Assembly (NCBI GenBank): GCA_963978895.1
Contig: OZ022246.1
Coordinates: 1,191,670 to 1,255,669, forward strand
DNA: 64,000 bases
From: Erpobdella octoculata
Lineage: Eukaryota; Annelida; Clitellata; Hirudinida; Erpobdellidae
Direction of reading: 5' to 3'
The position numbers and the translations under genes are program-made. The notes below the pieces were generated by a model. It worked only from the letters and a program-made list of their open reading frames with translations. It was not told the origin of the DNA and did not search any database. Position 1 is the stretch's first letter, and every line of letters starts with the position of its first letter. This document shows, one piece after another, positions 1 to 41,423 of this stretch.

Positions 1-64
1 TTTGAATAAAATAAATGCAAAAAGTGCCATATGTGACTACCCATATAATCAAATGCAAACAAGA

Positions 65-168
65 TGTGAATTGAACATATCAAAATATGTGAACACAATG
101 TGAACTGAACATATCAAATGTGAACACGACGTGAACTGAACACATGAAATGTGAACACAATGTGGATA
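65..168. repeat. About 31-bp tandem repeat, three copies
   Basis: Units like TGTGAACTGAACATATCAAA with small changes. Confidence 0.6.
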
Positions 169-490
169 ACTGTCATTTAAAATATTATTAAAAAATCTTA
201 AGAACAAATATCAAGGTTATTTCATTAAGAAGCAAGAAAGAAAAATGGAAAAGGGGTCAATCCAAAACATGGGGAAAAGAGGGGAATCAATCCACACCTT
301 CTCAGCAACCCTCAGAATGGGATAAAGGAAAAGTGGAAAAAAATTAAGTCTATTAAAAATTTAGGAGATGACCATGTTGGAAATAAAAATTTTCTTACAT
401 AATATTTCTTTACTTAAAATTATTGCTATTATATATATATAATATAATTTTCAATATCAAAATAAAAATTTAAATTTATTATATTAATAA

Positions 491-496
491 TTTATT
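491..496 (-). terminator. Candidate poly(A) signal of the Cav gene
   Basis: On the minus strand this reads AATAAA, about 80 bases beyond the stop codon at 577. It is in a very AT-rich stretch, so chance is possible. Confidence 0.4.
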
Positions 497-576
497 GAGA
501 TCATAATTACAACATAAACATGAAAAGTTCTCAGATCATCACCAACCAGCCAAATAACAGCATAAAAAACACATTC

Positions 577-29149
<28,573 letters not shown>

Positions 29150-30921
29150 TTTTGAACAGACATTTGTGTTGTATCACATCGTTTTATAAATCCATTTAAG
29201 CAGATCGCTTGCAATAAATAAGCCAACAAACTTCCAACATTTAAATTAATGGCTATTAAAAATTTAGTTTGGAGTACCTAAGTGTGTTACAATTGTATTG
29301 ATATGCGAACTTTAAGCGACGTTTATTACTTTTGACTGCATCCATGCGCGCTACAGGTACCTACTATATCCCCTTGTTTCTCGCTGTCTGCCTGCAGTTG
29401 CAATCATCATTAAGCGGTGAAGTTACATGAGATTTTTGAACTGCTTTATAGAGTTGGTCAGTCATTGAAAGAACGAACAAGAGATGATGTGAATAAATGA
29501 ACCACTATATGGGAATAAGGTATGAATAAATTAACGAGTAAAGACGCAGTGCCGGGAATAAGGTGAGGGTGCTCCCCCCCCCTGAACATTAGTGAGGCCC
29601 TCAACTAATGCCTGGTTGTCGTTCATACCACTCTTTATTGCGAATACGATTATTGTTAATGACCGGGGGTAGTCGAATCCTCTAAAATGACGCTCCTGGT
29701 CGCAGATAATTATTAAGATTTTAAGACAAAACTTTTCAACATTTAACATTTCCTCTTTAAATTGACCGTAAAAGATGAGTTAGCATGCAGGATGGCCCGT
29801 AGGCTATTTTCAAGAATTTTAAAAACTTTTGTTCGGAACTTTATATATTTTTATTTATTTAATTTTTATTTAACTAAAATGTCCAGGCTATTTTGTTAAA
29901 ATTGTAAGGCTTTTTGCCCGAATCTGGAGGAGGGGGCTACCTACCGCATCCTGCACCCGGCTCTTTCGCCTATGATTTTTTACATATTAAGTCACCTGAA
30001 TTTTGGTAGGGGGTTCGTGGTGTGGTAACCACGACACTGACTAGAGGAGCAGGTGAATGAATGAGTGAATAGATGAACATGTGGATGAATCAATTAATCA
30101 ATAAATACCACAAGTTATATAGCGCTATAACTTAAAAATAGTTGACGCCTCATAAATAACTTTTTAAATAATACTTTTTTAAGTAAGTTCAACTTAAAAA
30201 CAGAGTTAAAGAGAAAGAAAGAGAGAGGGGTAGAAAGAGAGAAACAACTGTTACTTAGTAGGTACTAGTATTTACGACTAGTAACTTTATAACATCCTCC
30301 GATTGAGAGGGAACATGACGTCAAGGCAAATCGATGCAGTAGCAAAATATCTGATTTTTTATTTTGATGGATGAACGTGTGCATGCCCGTGTACGTGCAG
30401 GTAGTATGTGCACGTGTGCACGTGTACAGTACGCGTAAGTTAGTTGTGCACATGCACAACCATATTTAGGTAGTCATCTTTATAGACGACGCCAGTTTAT
30501 TCATAAAACAATTTGATACAAACTATGATGAACGGCACAATTATTTTAGCTTTGTGAATTGTTTTTAGTTTTTATGGTTTAGTTCACTGTGGATATTTTT
30601 TCCTTCTCTAGAAAATTTATTAAAAAAAGTTTTTACAACCGATGTAATAAGTAGTAGGTATATAATGACTGTAATGAGTCGGAAATGGAAGACTTTTCGA
30701 AATGCATTTCACGGCTCACTTGCCTCCTCACGTTTCATTATTGGTTTTTTTTATCTGACAAATTATTCGGTAGTGTTTTTTTTACTCTTCATTTTTCCCG
30801 CCACAAACACACATAGACACACAAACACGCACACTGACCAGCGTATATATTGTGTCAGTTTATAACTATTAGTAGGAAAGAATATTTCCACTATGAGGTT
30901 ATCAGTTTGGGTGGTAAGCAC

Positions 30922-30999
30922 AGATATATATAGATACGCCCTGATGTGCTAACGTTCGCCTTCAACAGGGCGTATCTATATATATATATATATCTATGG
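30922..30999. repeat. Hairpin with GATACGCCCTG arms
   Basis: Left arm 30922-30943 pairs with the right arm starting at 30966 (CAGGGCGTATCTATA...) for 20 or more bp, across a 22-base loop. TA-rich outer parts make the exact end unclear. Confidence 0.7.
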
Positions 31000-31671
31000 T
31001 GGTAAGGGTTGATTTCAGGAAACGCTGATGTAGTAAGGTTAAAATGTATCATTTCATTAGAATGAGTGAAAGTGCAGTTGGAATTAATTAGAATTGAAGT
31101 AGTGAAAAAATTTCGGTTCAAATGTGATACATCGATATTTACTTGTTAATAAGTTTTTCTTATGGTTTTATAATTTTTAAATTAAAAAAAAAACAATTTA
31201 TGTTTTAATCTACGCTTTATTGTGTCGTTTTGAATGAATACGAGTGAATGATGACGATGAGATTGACAATAAATAATAGAACATAAAAAAAAAAGTGGAG
31301 TGATGGAAACTTTTTTATTTGAATTTTGTTGTAGGATCTAACAAAATAAAATTCGGAAGATTAAACAAATTAACAAATGGATAACGATGGATCCAGTATT
31401 GTTCATTCGAAATTTCTCGAGTAATGAAAGTGCTGTTTAAATAATCTCCAATTCGACAATGGCGCTGCTGAGTTCTGATGGACGCAACATCGCTTGTATG
31501 TAGCACGTAGGCGTAGGCCAGTAGTCAGAGGGGGGGAGGACATGAACGGATGGCTCCCCGTCCGAAATTCCTGGCTGGGTGCCTGCTAGTTAAGTGTCGT
31601 TTTTCATTTAGTTATGCTTCTAAGACACATTTATCTATTTCGCGTCTTTTTTTTATTTATTTATTTTTTTT

Positions 31672-31760
31672 ATAATAGTTTATAGTCCTTTACACCAGGT
31701 GTTTTAAGACTCTAATGGCTTTATCTAGGATTAGCGAGGCGGAGTTATTATTTCACGTCT
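31672..31760. repeat. Dispersed repeat with ACACCAGGTGTTTTAAGACT core, copy 2
   Basis: Shorter copy of the repeat at 8155; the middle part is missing. In the Cav-Kir intergenic region. Confidence 0.6.
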
Positions 31761-31944
31761 TGAATGTATTATAGATATATAGAACTGGCCTCACACTAGT
31801 TCCGGTAGCCGACAGCCTTGAGATATCTTTGTTTATTTAAGACGTGTCGGTCGATCACTTAGAGGTGTCTTTAAAAAAAAACTACAACTACGATAGCGGG
31901 TGTTCACGACACGGACTCTCAACGCTTATTATGTGTTTAAATGT

Positions 31945-31945
<1 letters not shown>

Positions 31946-32033
<88 letters not shown>
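31946..32033. repeat. AAT microsatellite
   Basis: (AAT)n of about 88 bp in the Cav-Kir intergenic region. Confidence 0.9.
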
Positions 32034-32882
32034 CATCATCGCTGTCAACATCATAATTAGTATCCTTATCATCATCACCGTCGTCAGAACCGTCTTCGCA
32101 ATAAACTTCATCAACACCATCGTCATCGTCATTACTTTGATCATTATTTTCTTTTTTTTTTCTTACATGTTTTTATTAATTTTCAATTGTCTGGATCCGA
32201 GTCGTCCCCGGGTCAGGTCGGGTTGGGTCCGGGATTTTGAACTTTATAGCAGGTCGGGCCAAGCTAAAAAAAAATTAAGAAGAGTTCAATCCTGATTGAT
32301 ACTAATTGATAGAGGAGAGATAAAGAAATATCTTCCATACAAAAAAAACAACGTCAGAAAAACAAACAGCAAAGTGACTCAATTTTTTGGCATTTTAAAC
32401 ACCGGAAAATTCAGTCTGGGTCACTGGTTAACCGCAAACATCAACCATTAGCCAAATATGTCGACTGATAGTTTTGAGATACTTTTTTATTTCTCACAAA
32501 AGTTAACTGACGGAATGTGTTTTGGTGAGTGTGTGTGTGTGAGTGTGTTTGTGTGTGTGTGTGTGTGTTCGCGCGCTGGAAGTGCAGTCAGAAAAAAACC
32601 AGAAGCCAAACGTGAGCGGTAAAATGCATTTCCAAAAGTGTTCAATTACCGACTTATAACATCGGTTGTAGAACCTCAATAATGAAGTATAAAAAAAATG
32701 AAATGAAATAAAACCAAACAGAATATGAATGTTTTACCGAAACTGTCGGTTTGCTGTTTTGTCTCCTACACTGAATTAAGTTCTATTTATGTATAAATAA
32801 ATTAATTAATTATTTCTGAACTATCGTATAAAATAATTAATTTTAAAACTATCGAGAGTAAAAACGATTAGAAACAACAACG

Positions 32883-32883
<1 letters not shown>

Positions 32884-32945
<62 letters not shown>
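32884..32945. repeat. GA microsatellite
   Basis: (GA)n of about 60 bp, just past the Kir stop codon, so probably in its 3' UTR as (TC)n. Confidence 0.9.
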
Positions 32946-32951
<6 letters not shown>

Positions 32952-32961
32952 GAAGTATTCT

Positions 32962-35900
32962 TTAATACTCGTGCTGGCTGACTGTGTTACTGGCGTCGTC
33001 GAGCGTGAACGACGACGTCGAGTCGCGCTTTATCTTGAAGTTGCTGTAGTGACCGCTTCTCGACGGCTGGTCTTCTTTGCCGCCGCCGCCGCCAGTTTGC
33101 GTGTCGCTCCGGACGCCGTGGCTCAAGACGACGTCTTCGCCGGTTGTCGCCTTCGAGTCGTCGGTCAGGATCTCGTTGAATCTGGAATAATCGACTTTGT
33201 ACCGGCCGTTGTATTTCGTCCGAGTGAACAGAGGTGCGAGCCTTCCTCCCCATATTATCTCGCTCGGCAGGTAGGAAGTCTTGACCTAATCAAGGAAGAG
33301 AAGAAAATGATGATGACAATATTTAGTCCATAATTCAGTTTTGGAAACGTGAACTCGAAATTTTAATATGCTCGAGGACATAGCCCTAAACAAGTGCTTA
33401 TTGATTAGTTAAAACGTTTAAATTTTTCACCAAGGGGTTTGTTATATATCTTTTTTATATTGAGAGCTAGCGTGAACGGAAAAGCGACCGGGAGCGGAAG
33501 AGCGAGCATAAAGGGGAGAGGAAACGGGAAAGCGACCGGGGACGGGAGAGCAAGCGGAAACGGGAAAGCGACCGAGAGCGGAAGAGCGAGTGGGAAGGGA
33601 AGGGAAGAGGAAGCGGGAGAGCAACAGGGAACGGGAGAACAAGCGGGGAAGGAAACGGGAGCGAAAGAGAAAAACCTCTAACAACACCGGGCAACGCCGG
33701 GTTCTCTGCTAGTGTATAATATTATATTTAAATTACTTCGAAACACATGAAATTTATACCACATCAAAGAATCGCTAATGTACCATCAAGAAAAAGTGAA
33801 AATAACAATTTAAGAGTATTTGATCAAAACATCACTTTCTCGACATGGATCTCAGTATAAATGTCACAGAAAGACTGCAACCTTTAGGGTTCACGCTTAA
33901 ATACTAGGTCGATTTGAAAAGGATTTTTTTAATCAACAGTATTTCTGGTCAACAGTTAGAAAATGGTAGGGTTTGTAGCCTGAACTAAAATTGAAAGTGT
34001 TTCAGTTGCAATTTTTGAAACCAAAAATAGACTTTTAGTGTGTGCCACTTTCAGCTCCCTATGAGCGATGTTGTTATCTAGTAGACACGTTTAAGTTATT
34101 TATTTGCCGTTCAAAGTTCAAAAGCCTCAGCTTATAACACAACACCTAAACAAAGCAAATTATTTTGACTGTCACCAGATAAAATGTTGATCGCAGATGT
34201 TAACTAATGTTCAGCTCATCCGAATAATTGCTTATTTTGAATTCAGCGGATGCTGGGAGAAGGAGATAGACAGGTCAGAGTTCATCATAATAAGTGATGA
34301 ACGCGGACTAATAGTTTAGTGCTAAACATTAAAAAAAACTTTAAAACAAGTAAAGGAAAAACGAGTTTTTCAACACAAACATTGATTTTAAATACACTCG
34401 ATTTAGAAATACGAAAGATATTCAAATAAAAGTTTTTTTTTAACTGAATCATATATTGTCATCCAATATAAAGCTATGCCGAAAGTTTCAGCTTCCTAGC
34501 TAGTCAAAAAGCTGGTTAAATTTTACTTGCAAGATTTGCGTACAGAGAAAGACACACACACACACACAAACAGAGATTGTAACCTAAATAAAAGTTTGTA
34601 AAAACTCCACTTTTAACCGTAACACTGTTGTTGTTATTATTTTCCTTTAAAGAAAATTATAGCAGCTAAATTCAAACCAGAGAAATTGAACGAAAATATT
34701 AGTTAGAAGAATATATTCAGCAGTCCAGTAGCCATAAGTTGAACGAAATATTCATAAGATTAGAGAGCCTCGGGCCTGTGAAAAAAATGGGCGAAGCCGG
34801 GCTGAAATCAGCACGGGGTTAGCCGGGCCGGGTCTATGTCATTACGAAGTGGTGGGCTAGGCCGGGCTTCGAAAAATTGGTCCAAGCAGTGCTCAGGTAA
34901 TGTAAGCCAACAAGATATATATATTAGATGATTGACAGATTCTTACCTGGACCGTTCCTCCTGTCGACTCGCAGTTGGCTTCCAGCACGATGAGAATCTC
35001 GAAGTCGGCCAGGGCGATGTCCTTCGGCGTGGAGTTCCAGAACGGACTGGAAGGGTCGATCCGGTGGATGACCTTGATGGGCCATGCCAAGAAGAAGAAA
35101 TCGTCGTCCGATTCGGTTGCTATCTTGAGACATTTCTGCTGTAATTCTACCTGTAATTTTTTTTTTATAGAATAAAATCTAATTTATCAAAAGCAAATCC
35201 GTCTGCTAATCTATAATATATTATCATAAAAAGAGCATAGTGTTAGTAATGTAAAAGACTATCCTTTAAGTCTTTAAAGAGTTTATTGGGTGATTCTCGA
35301 CGAAGGATGATGACGAGTAATGACGACCACAATGATGGTGGTGATGGTGATGGTGATATTGATGATGATGATGATGATGACGATGATGATGATGATGATA
35401 ATGATGATGACGCTGATGTGGACGATGACGCTGATGTGGACGATGATGATGATTGATGATTATGACGATGATGATGATGATGACCACAATGACGATGATG
35501 ATGATGATGATGATATGTTAAACCTGTCTCTACCTGTCTGCCGTTTCTTTCGAATCTCTTTCTGACCAATAAGGCACTAATACGGACGCCGATCAGCTGT
35601 GAATTGCGAATGTCTCCTACCCTGATAGTAAAGAGGGGGAGGGGGGTAAAAACTGAATTAAATTGGATCAACCAATTAAAACTATTACTTTTATACCAAG
35701 AACTATCAAGTATTTTTTAGTAATAATAATAATTATTATTATTTAAATTTGCTTTTAAATATGAGATTCTTCAGTACATAATTTGTCACACATCATGTTA
35801 TTCTTTAATGTCTTAAATCAAACCTAAACTCGAGGTTCCAATGCGACGCTGGATCGTGGGAGCTCTTGCAGATGACGGCCTTCTTACTGAATATGACCGT

Positions 35901-38900
35901 CTCCGCCCGCCTGTTCGGCCGGGCCAGCTTCGAGAAGATGATCCCCGTGACGACGCACTGGGTCACCGCGCCGAAGATCGACTGCAGCATGATCAAGAAG
36001 TAGGCGAGGGTGCAGCGCTCGGTGACCGCTCTCGTCCCGTAGCCGATCGTCTGTTGGGTCTCGATGGAGAATAACAGGGCAGTCTTGAAGTCCGTCACCC
36101 CTATGACGCAAGGCGTATCGTTCTCGTCGAGCCCGTAGCCGGCGTGCATGGCCCACCAGATTAGCGCGAAGAAAATCCAACTCATTACGAAAGACACGAG
36201 GTAGAACAGCGCGTTGTAGCGCCACTTCAGCTCCAAGAGAGTGGTAAAGAGATCCGTCAGATAGCGAACGGAGCGCTTGTCAACGTTGCTGTAGACGACG
36301 TTGCACTCACCGGACTGCTGGATGAGGCGGAGTTTATTGCGCTTCGTAAAGATCCGACCGATCTTGGCGATTTCGTTCCATTTAGAGGTTTTGTTCTTCC
36401 AGTAGGAGTGATGTCCCGTCGGATGCTTGGGAATGAAGAACGGCGTGAGGGAGTTCTTTTTGCTTATATTAGCCGGAGGGATGATCTCTATCTCTACGTC
36501 GGGGCTCAGATGGTGGTGGTGGTGGTCGCGACTTACGTCCAGCAGCTCGACGACTTCTACGCGAGTTTCTTGGGGACTTGGGTCAACCGGCACGAGGACG
36601 CTTTCGGTCGGTTTCTCCTGCTTTCGACTGTTCGGGTAACCGACGTTTTTATCAGAACCATCGACAAAGCTCGAAGCAAGAGCGGAGTCGCACTTGTCAG
36701 CAGTTTCAAAGCCGCCGAAGTGCGGTACGGAGGTAAGAGCGGGTAATTCGACTATTTTATCGCACTCGTCTGCTCCTGGAATGTCGTGCGACGGAACCGT
36801 ACGGAGGCTGTCACTCGATCCGATGGGACTTTGAGAATTCGGAATAGAAGATCGGCCGTAGTTGATGATGAGGAACTTGTGCGATGACGATGATTTGGCG
36901 ATAACTTTTTTCGCGGACTTCGCCGGTGAAAATGCTTGGTCTGAAATGTAGATTTAAAATGGATAAAATTATGACCGACATTTATAAATGATTAACCCGT
37001 AAATTGAAATTAATCTATAAGGAGCAGCTCATATTGGCTCTATGGTTGAATTCATCAAACGTGGGGTTGTACAACATTCAATAAAGTCAATAAAGAAGCA
37101 ACTTTAGACCATGAAATCTTAAATGTTTAAGAGTTAAAAAAAGTTAGTAATGTATTTTTAATATATTTATCTTTATTCAGGTTTTCATCTCAATGTTAAT
37201 TTCTCAACATCTAGGTTTTAAGCAGTAGGTATGCCTCTAATTTAATTTTGCACAACATAAAACGAATACGAAATACAACAAGATGACACTTTTGTCAAGG
37301 TTTCCTGAGAGTGTTTAGATGTCTTACTAACAATAAATGTGTTCATAATAATTAATAACACTCTTCTCGAATACTTACAATGTGTACGTACTCATACTCT
37401 CGCTCTCCCCCTCCTTAGATACGCCACCCTCCAGCGTAAAATGTCTTAGCTTATCATTCCCACGCGTCGCACGCGTGGTGTCGCGTGTCATATCATAATC
37501 TGCCCAGTTAACAGAAAACTAGTTTTTTTCACTAGGTGCCTGGACACATTAATAATCATTAATGTGTACAGGCACCTAGTGTAAAAAATAAAGTCGTTGC
37601 CCGCCCTAAGTTTAATAGCGAACTATCGAAGAGGGCGCCAACCTTTGGGGGTTAGTTAATCTAAATAGTTATCTATTTATAATATATCTGTATTAATATA
37701 GGTAGTATATTTAATTAGCTATTATGCTGTGAAATACTGCACTCTTTAAAATTCGAGACTGTGAAATATTTGATAGAACTGAATTTGCCGTCTGAAAAGA
37801 AGAAAAAATTAATTGGCAGTCAGACTGTAGTACCGAGTAAACTGTTGATATTTGCCAAGCTAAGTCTCTTCGGCGTTTTTCCAAGAATCGAACCGAAACG
37901 AATCGGATAAAGCTTTCTAAATTTTCAAGAGAAAATTAAATTTTTTTATAGTAAATTAACTTAATCGTTGGCATTAAAAGTTGCAAAAAAAGCAAAAAAA
38001 AATTTATGACTTATATTATACAGTTAAAAACGTATTCTGTTCAAATTTCTATAAAAAAATATCATATTCTTATGAAAAAGCTACATTTCTATTTTAAAAA
38101 AACTACTACAACTATTTAACAATACTACATTTCTATAAAAAATTACATTTCTACAAAAATACGTTTATAATAAAAAATTACAGTCCTATAAAAATGTTAT
38201 AACTAATCATAATGTATAACCAATATTCTATATAAGTGTGACAAGGCTTTGTAGCCTTTTTAAATCGTTTTGTAATTTCGCATGATTGAGTTAGAAGTTT
38301 TTGTACTCTTTTAACAACAGGGTCAAATTACATTTAATAGGTTTTTGAACACTCGGGAGTTTATATAGATGATAAAAACGACGAATCTGCGTTTACGACA
38401 CTTGATAGCATTTAAGCGTGCCTATATTACTTCTAATTCGACTCGATTGGCTTTGAAGCTCTTTTCGATCGTGAGGCCACGTTATAAATGAATTTTCCGA
38501 TGACTTTTAACTTTTAATCATCTCATTTAATTGATTATAATATGCGGATGTTTTTCGATCAGCACAATGGATAGCCGTAAGGAAAGTTTATGCGCAAGGG
38601 GGCAAGCCTGGAGTCTGTCCAGAAAAAATAGAAATCCAATTTAAAAAAACTCTTTTTTTATTTTACTTTCTAAAAAAGCTGATCCAGTGAGGGGGGTAGT
38701 CGGAGATACTTTTCTCAATTATTTTCGAAACCTTCTGCTCCCATCTCCTACGCCTATGCCAACAACAACAACCACGCTATTTTATCCCCGGCAAACAGCA
38801 AAGTATCATATGTTATTAAATTATTATCCACTGTTACTGAATATGATTGCAGACTTCAAGTGATTAAATTATTTGTATGTTCGTCATTTCATCATCCGTT

Positions 38901-41423
38901 CGTTTTCAGGCCGGATGACTCGTCGGGGTTAAAGTTCATCATAACACGTGTGGTCTGCTAGTTTATCCTTACCTACAACCATTCTCTGCATCACTGCGAT
39001 CGTTAGGTCGGCAGTTCGAGTCTCACCGGCGTCACCAGCGTAACTTCCTTAAGCTGGGATTTTCCTCGCACTACTGAAGGGGTAGGCGCCTATAAATGGC
39101 TGCCTCTGCAAGGACCCATTCTCGCCTTTGAGCAAGACTTGTCTTGGTCAAAGGCGTGTGCTAAATTGTATCTAAAAAAATGCAATTTAAGTGAAAATGT
39201 CTGTTAGTCAGTTGAGCTTGTAAATTCGGCTAGATCGAAAGATGACTTCACAAAAAACCTTTTGCAAATTTATTCAGTAAATCATATCCTTATAGCCGTA
39301 TCTGGCCATATCTATTTCACCGCAATAATAATTGCTTGTTGCTTGTTTTAAATAAATTATTTTTAATTAGCGATTTGATTACTTTTAAGCAAACGTAAGC
39401 ACTTTAAATACTACTATTTATTGTTAATGTTTACATCAACACTGAGTGATATATCACTTGAGGGATTTATCAACAGAGCGATATAGGATCAGCTTAGTGA
39501 TATAAGATCAGCTGAGTGATATATCAGCTGAGTGATAAATCAGCTGAAGGATATATCAGCTGAGGGATAAATCAGCTGAGTGATAAATCAGCTGAGTAAT
39601 ATATTACTGATGTACATCACAACATATTGTTCATCACGAACTAGCAAAGTTCAAAGTTCACGCGGGAAATGAACTCGTCTGAACTTATAAACTTTTTCTT
39701 TCATCGAAAAGCTTCGTCAAATCGTCATCGCCATCGACTTGCAATTCAGCGTCATCGAGATAATACCAAGGACGAACCGGCGGCTGGCACTGTTGAACTA
39801 TAAGCAGCTGAGTCGATTTGATTTGAAACATTACACACACAAAACTGTTTAGCCAAAAGTTTTATCTGCGGTTTGATTAGTCAAGGACTTGTGAAAGAGC
39901 AGTTGACAACATTTCTAATATTGATAAAAAACAAACAAACAAACAAATAAATAATAATTAACTAAACTAATGAAAAAAAAACAACGGCATACCTACGGAG
40001 TTACAGTTGATGCTGCATATAATTTTGATCACATTTGTAAATAAGCGACTGTTATAATTATAATACTGTAATAGTGATCACTGATCACACACACAGACAC
40101 ACGTGTGTTTTAAATCGGTTTTTGCACACTTTATTCGATAGTGTGGCTAACTTTTACAGCCACCCACTGCGTATCCGAGATTTTTTTTGGGGGGGGGGGG
40201 TTCGGTGGTCATAAAAAGCCAACAGGGTCGGAATATTTTTTTTTGCAAAGTGGACAAGAGCCACCCCCTCCTCCAGTGTACAAAATTTAAATGAAGTCGT
40301 TTGAGGTGTTTAAATTTGATGCCGATAAATACAAACATACATGCAGACATACATTAGCAGAAACATTAATTTTCATATATTATTATAATTTTATTATTAT
40401 TATAATTTTATTATTATTATAATTTTATTATCATTATTAATGTTTATTATTATTATTTTGTAGTTCATAAAAACTATTAACATTCCACTTGTTTATATAT
40501 TCAAGCTTACTAAAAAAAAATCACTTATAGCCGCCAGCTTAGGGAGTGAATTCATCAAGGCTGCCTGTGCGAATGTCGAGTTATTTGTTCGATGACAATT
40601 TGAAATTTGATGCAATCAGGATGACGAAAACAAAGACTCTTGTTGATTATTAGACACTCACTCACTGGGGAGCGACTATTGAAGTGCGCTTCTGGTGACT
40701 CTCTCACCTCACCATATTGATGTTGAGAAAATGAACTATCACTGTGAGACCACACAACATCGCTGAACAGCTGATAGGTACGTAGCTTAATAAATAAGTT
40801 GTAGCAGTATCGCTACGACTTCTACTATGGCGCGCTGCTATGGGGAAGATGAACGACAACAAACAGCTACTTGAAACAGCTGCAACCATGGATTGCTTAG
40901 CGACAGTAAAAACACGCCCAGATGATTTATTGAGAAAAAAACATGGGCTAGATTTAATAATCGGGTTTCTCCAACTCGCAATTTTAAGGTTAAACGACAT
41001 TTTTTGTAACTATGCGTATATTATAAATAAGTTACAATTACAATAACTACAAGTTAAAAAATTAAAAAATTCATATCAATAGAAGTTAAAGAACTTCTGG
41101 TTTTTTCTTATAGTTTTAGGTTTCATTTAAAGAAGTAGGTGATAGTTCTAAATTTAGATGCATCTGAAAAAGTTAACCGCAACAACAACATGAGAAAAAC
41201 CAGAACAAATTTTTTTTTATACAAAATATTAAAAAATCAAAACATCACTTTTAACGTTGTCGGCGTCGACGGAATTGGCCCTGAGAACCGGGGTGCTGGA
41301 GGGTCCCCGGTGGTAGAAAGGGAGCTTCTCCTCCGATATCCGGGCAGTCAGTAGCTCCTCCTCGTGTGACGGTGAAGACAGGCACGGCATCAGCTCATCG
41401 TCCATTATCAGGTCAAAGAACAT
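32962..41423 (-). CDS. Inward-rectifier potassium channel (Kir family)
   Basis: Two-transmembrane K+ channel subunit that forms tetramers in the plasma membrane. Five coding exons: 41249-41423, 35824-36940, 35534-35621, 34947-35150 and 32962-33285. Together they give 636 codons in one frame, stop TAA at 32962-32964. The large exon holds M1 (LFYLVSFVMSWIFFAL), the pore helix and filter (SIETQQTIGYG) and M2. The cytoplasmic domain follows: RVGDIRNSQLIGV, DPSSPFWNSTPKDIALADFE and KVDYSRF. The PIP2-contacting LARPNRRAET after M2 is kept. The residue matching Kir2.1 Asp172 is Gln (35958-35960) and that matching Glu224 is Gly, so weak rectification is likely. The N-terminal tail is about 300 residues, unusually long, with Ser-rich and His-run parts. 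The first exon is assigned by phase only (AAA A|GTGATG joins AC CAA), about 4.3 kb away, so it is less sure. Confidence 0.92.
33438..33716 (-). repeat. Dispersed repeat with ACCCGGCGTTG terminus, copy 1
   Basis: Read on minus it starts ACTAGCAGAGAACCCGGCG, then has tandem pyrimidine-rich units (CTCTCCCG, GGTCGCTTTCCCG). Lies between Kir exons 4 and 5. Same family as 61790. Confidence 0.6.
35316..35514. repeat. GAT microsatellite
   Basis: Imperfect (GAT)n/(GAC)n, about 20 bp from the donor of the Kir exon 35534-35621. Confidence 0.85.
37460..37478. repeat. Perfect inverted repeat CCACGCGT/ACGCGTGG
   Basis: Eight-base arms around CGC. CpG-rich in an AT-rich setting; purpose unknown. Confidence 0.6.
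37530..37581. repeat. Long hairpin: 24-bp arms, 4-base loop, one mismatch
   Basis: Arms 37530-37553 and 37558-37581 begin CACTAGGTGCCTG and end in its reverse complement. T/A runs outside extend the pairing. It lies in the first Kir intron. Could be a foldback MITE or a transcribed hairpin. Confidence 0.75.
38985..39180 (+). repeat. tRNA-derived SINE-like copy B
   Basis: GCAGTTCGAGTCTCACCGGCGTCACC matches the B-box region of copy A in split parts; it ends in an A-rich tail near 39174. In the proposed first Kir intron. Confidence 0.5.
39507..39602. repeat. Six 16-bp repeats, each with a CAGCTG E-box
   Basis: Unit like ATCAGCTGAGTGATAT, six tandem copies with one or two changes, preceded by more degenerate copies from about 39445. 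Each copy keeps the bHLH site CAGCTG. It lies in the proposed first intron of the Kir gene. Confidence 0.7.

Larger units (their letters stand above)
29150..32961. other. Intergenic region between Kir (3') and Cav (5')
   Basis: No convincing gene. It should contain the Cav promoter next to 29149. It holds the 30.9-kb hairpin, a dispersed repeat, an AAT array, G-rich GGGTCGGGTTGGG-type repeats near 32200, and short CACGTG sites at 30410-30425. Confidence 0.6.

Noticed and set aside
31900..32295. 131-codon ORF with a long isoleucine run
   Set aside because: Product of the AAT microsatellite and low-complexity flanks.
35884..36225. 113-codon second-frame ORF within the Kir exon
   Set aside because: Arg-rich out-of-frame translation; the Kir frame overlaps it fully.
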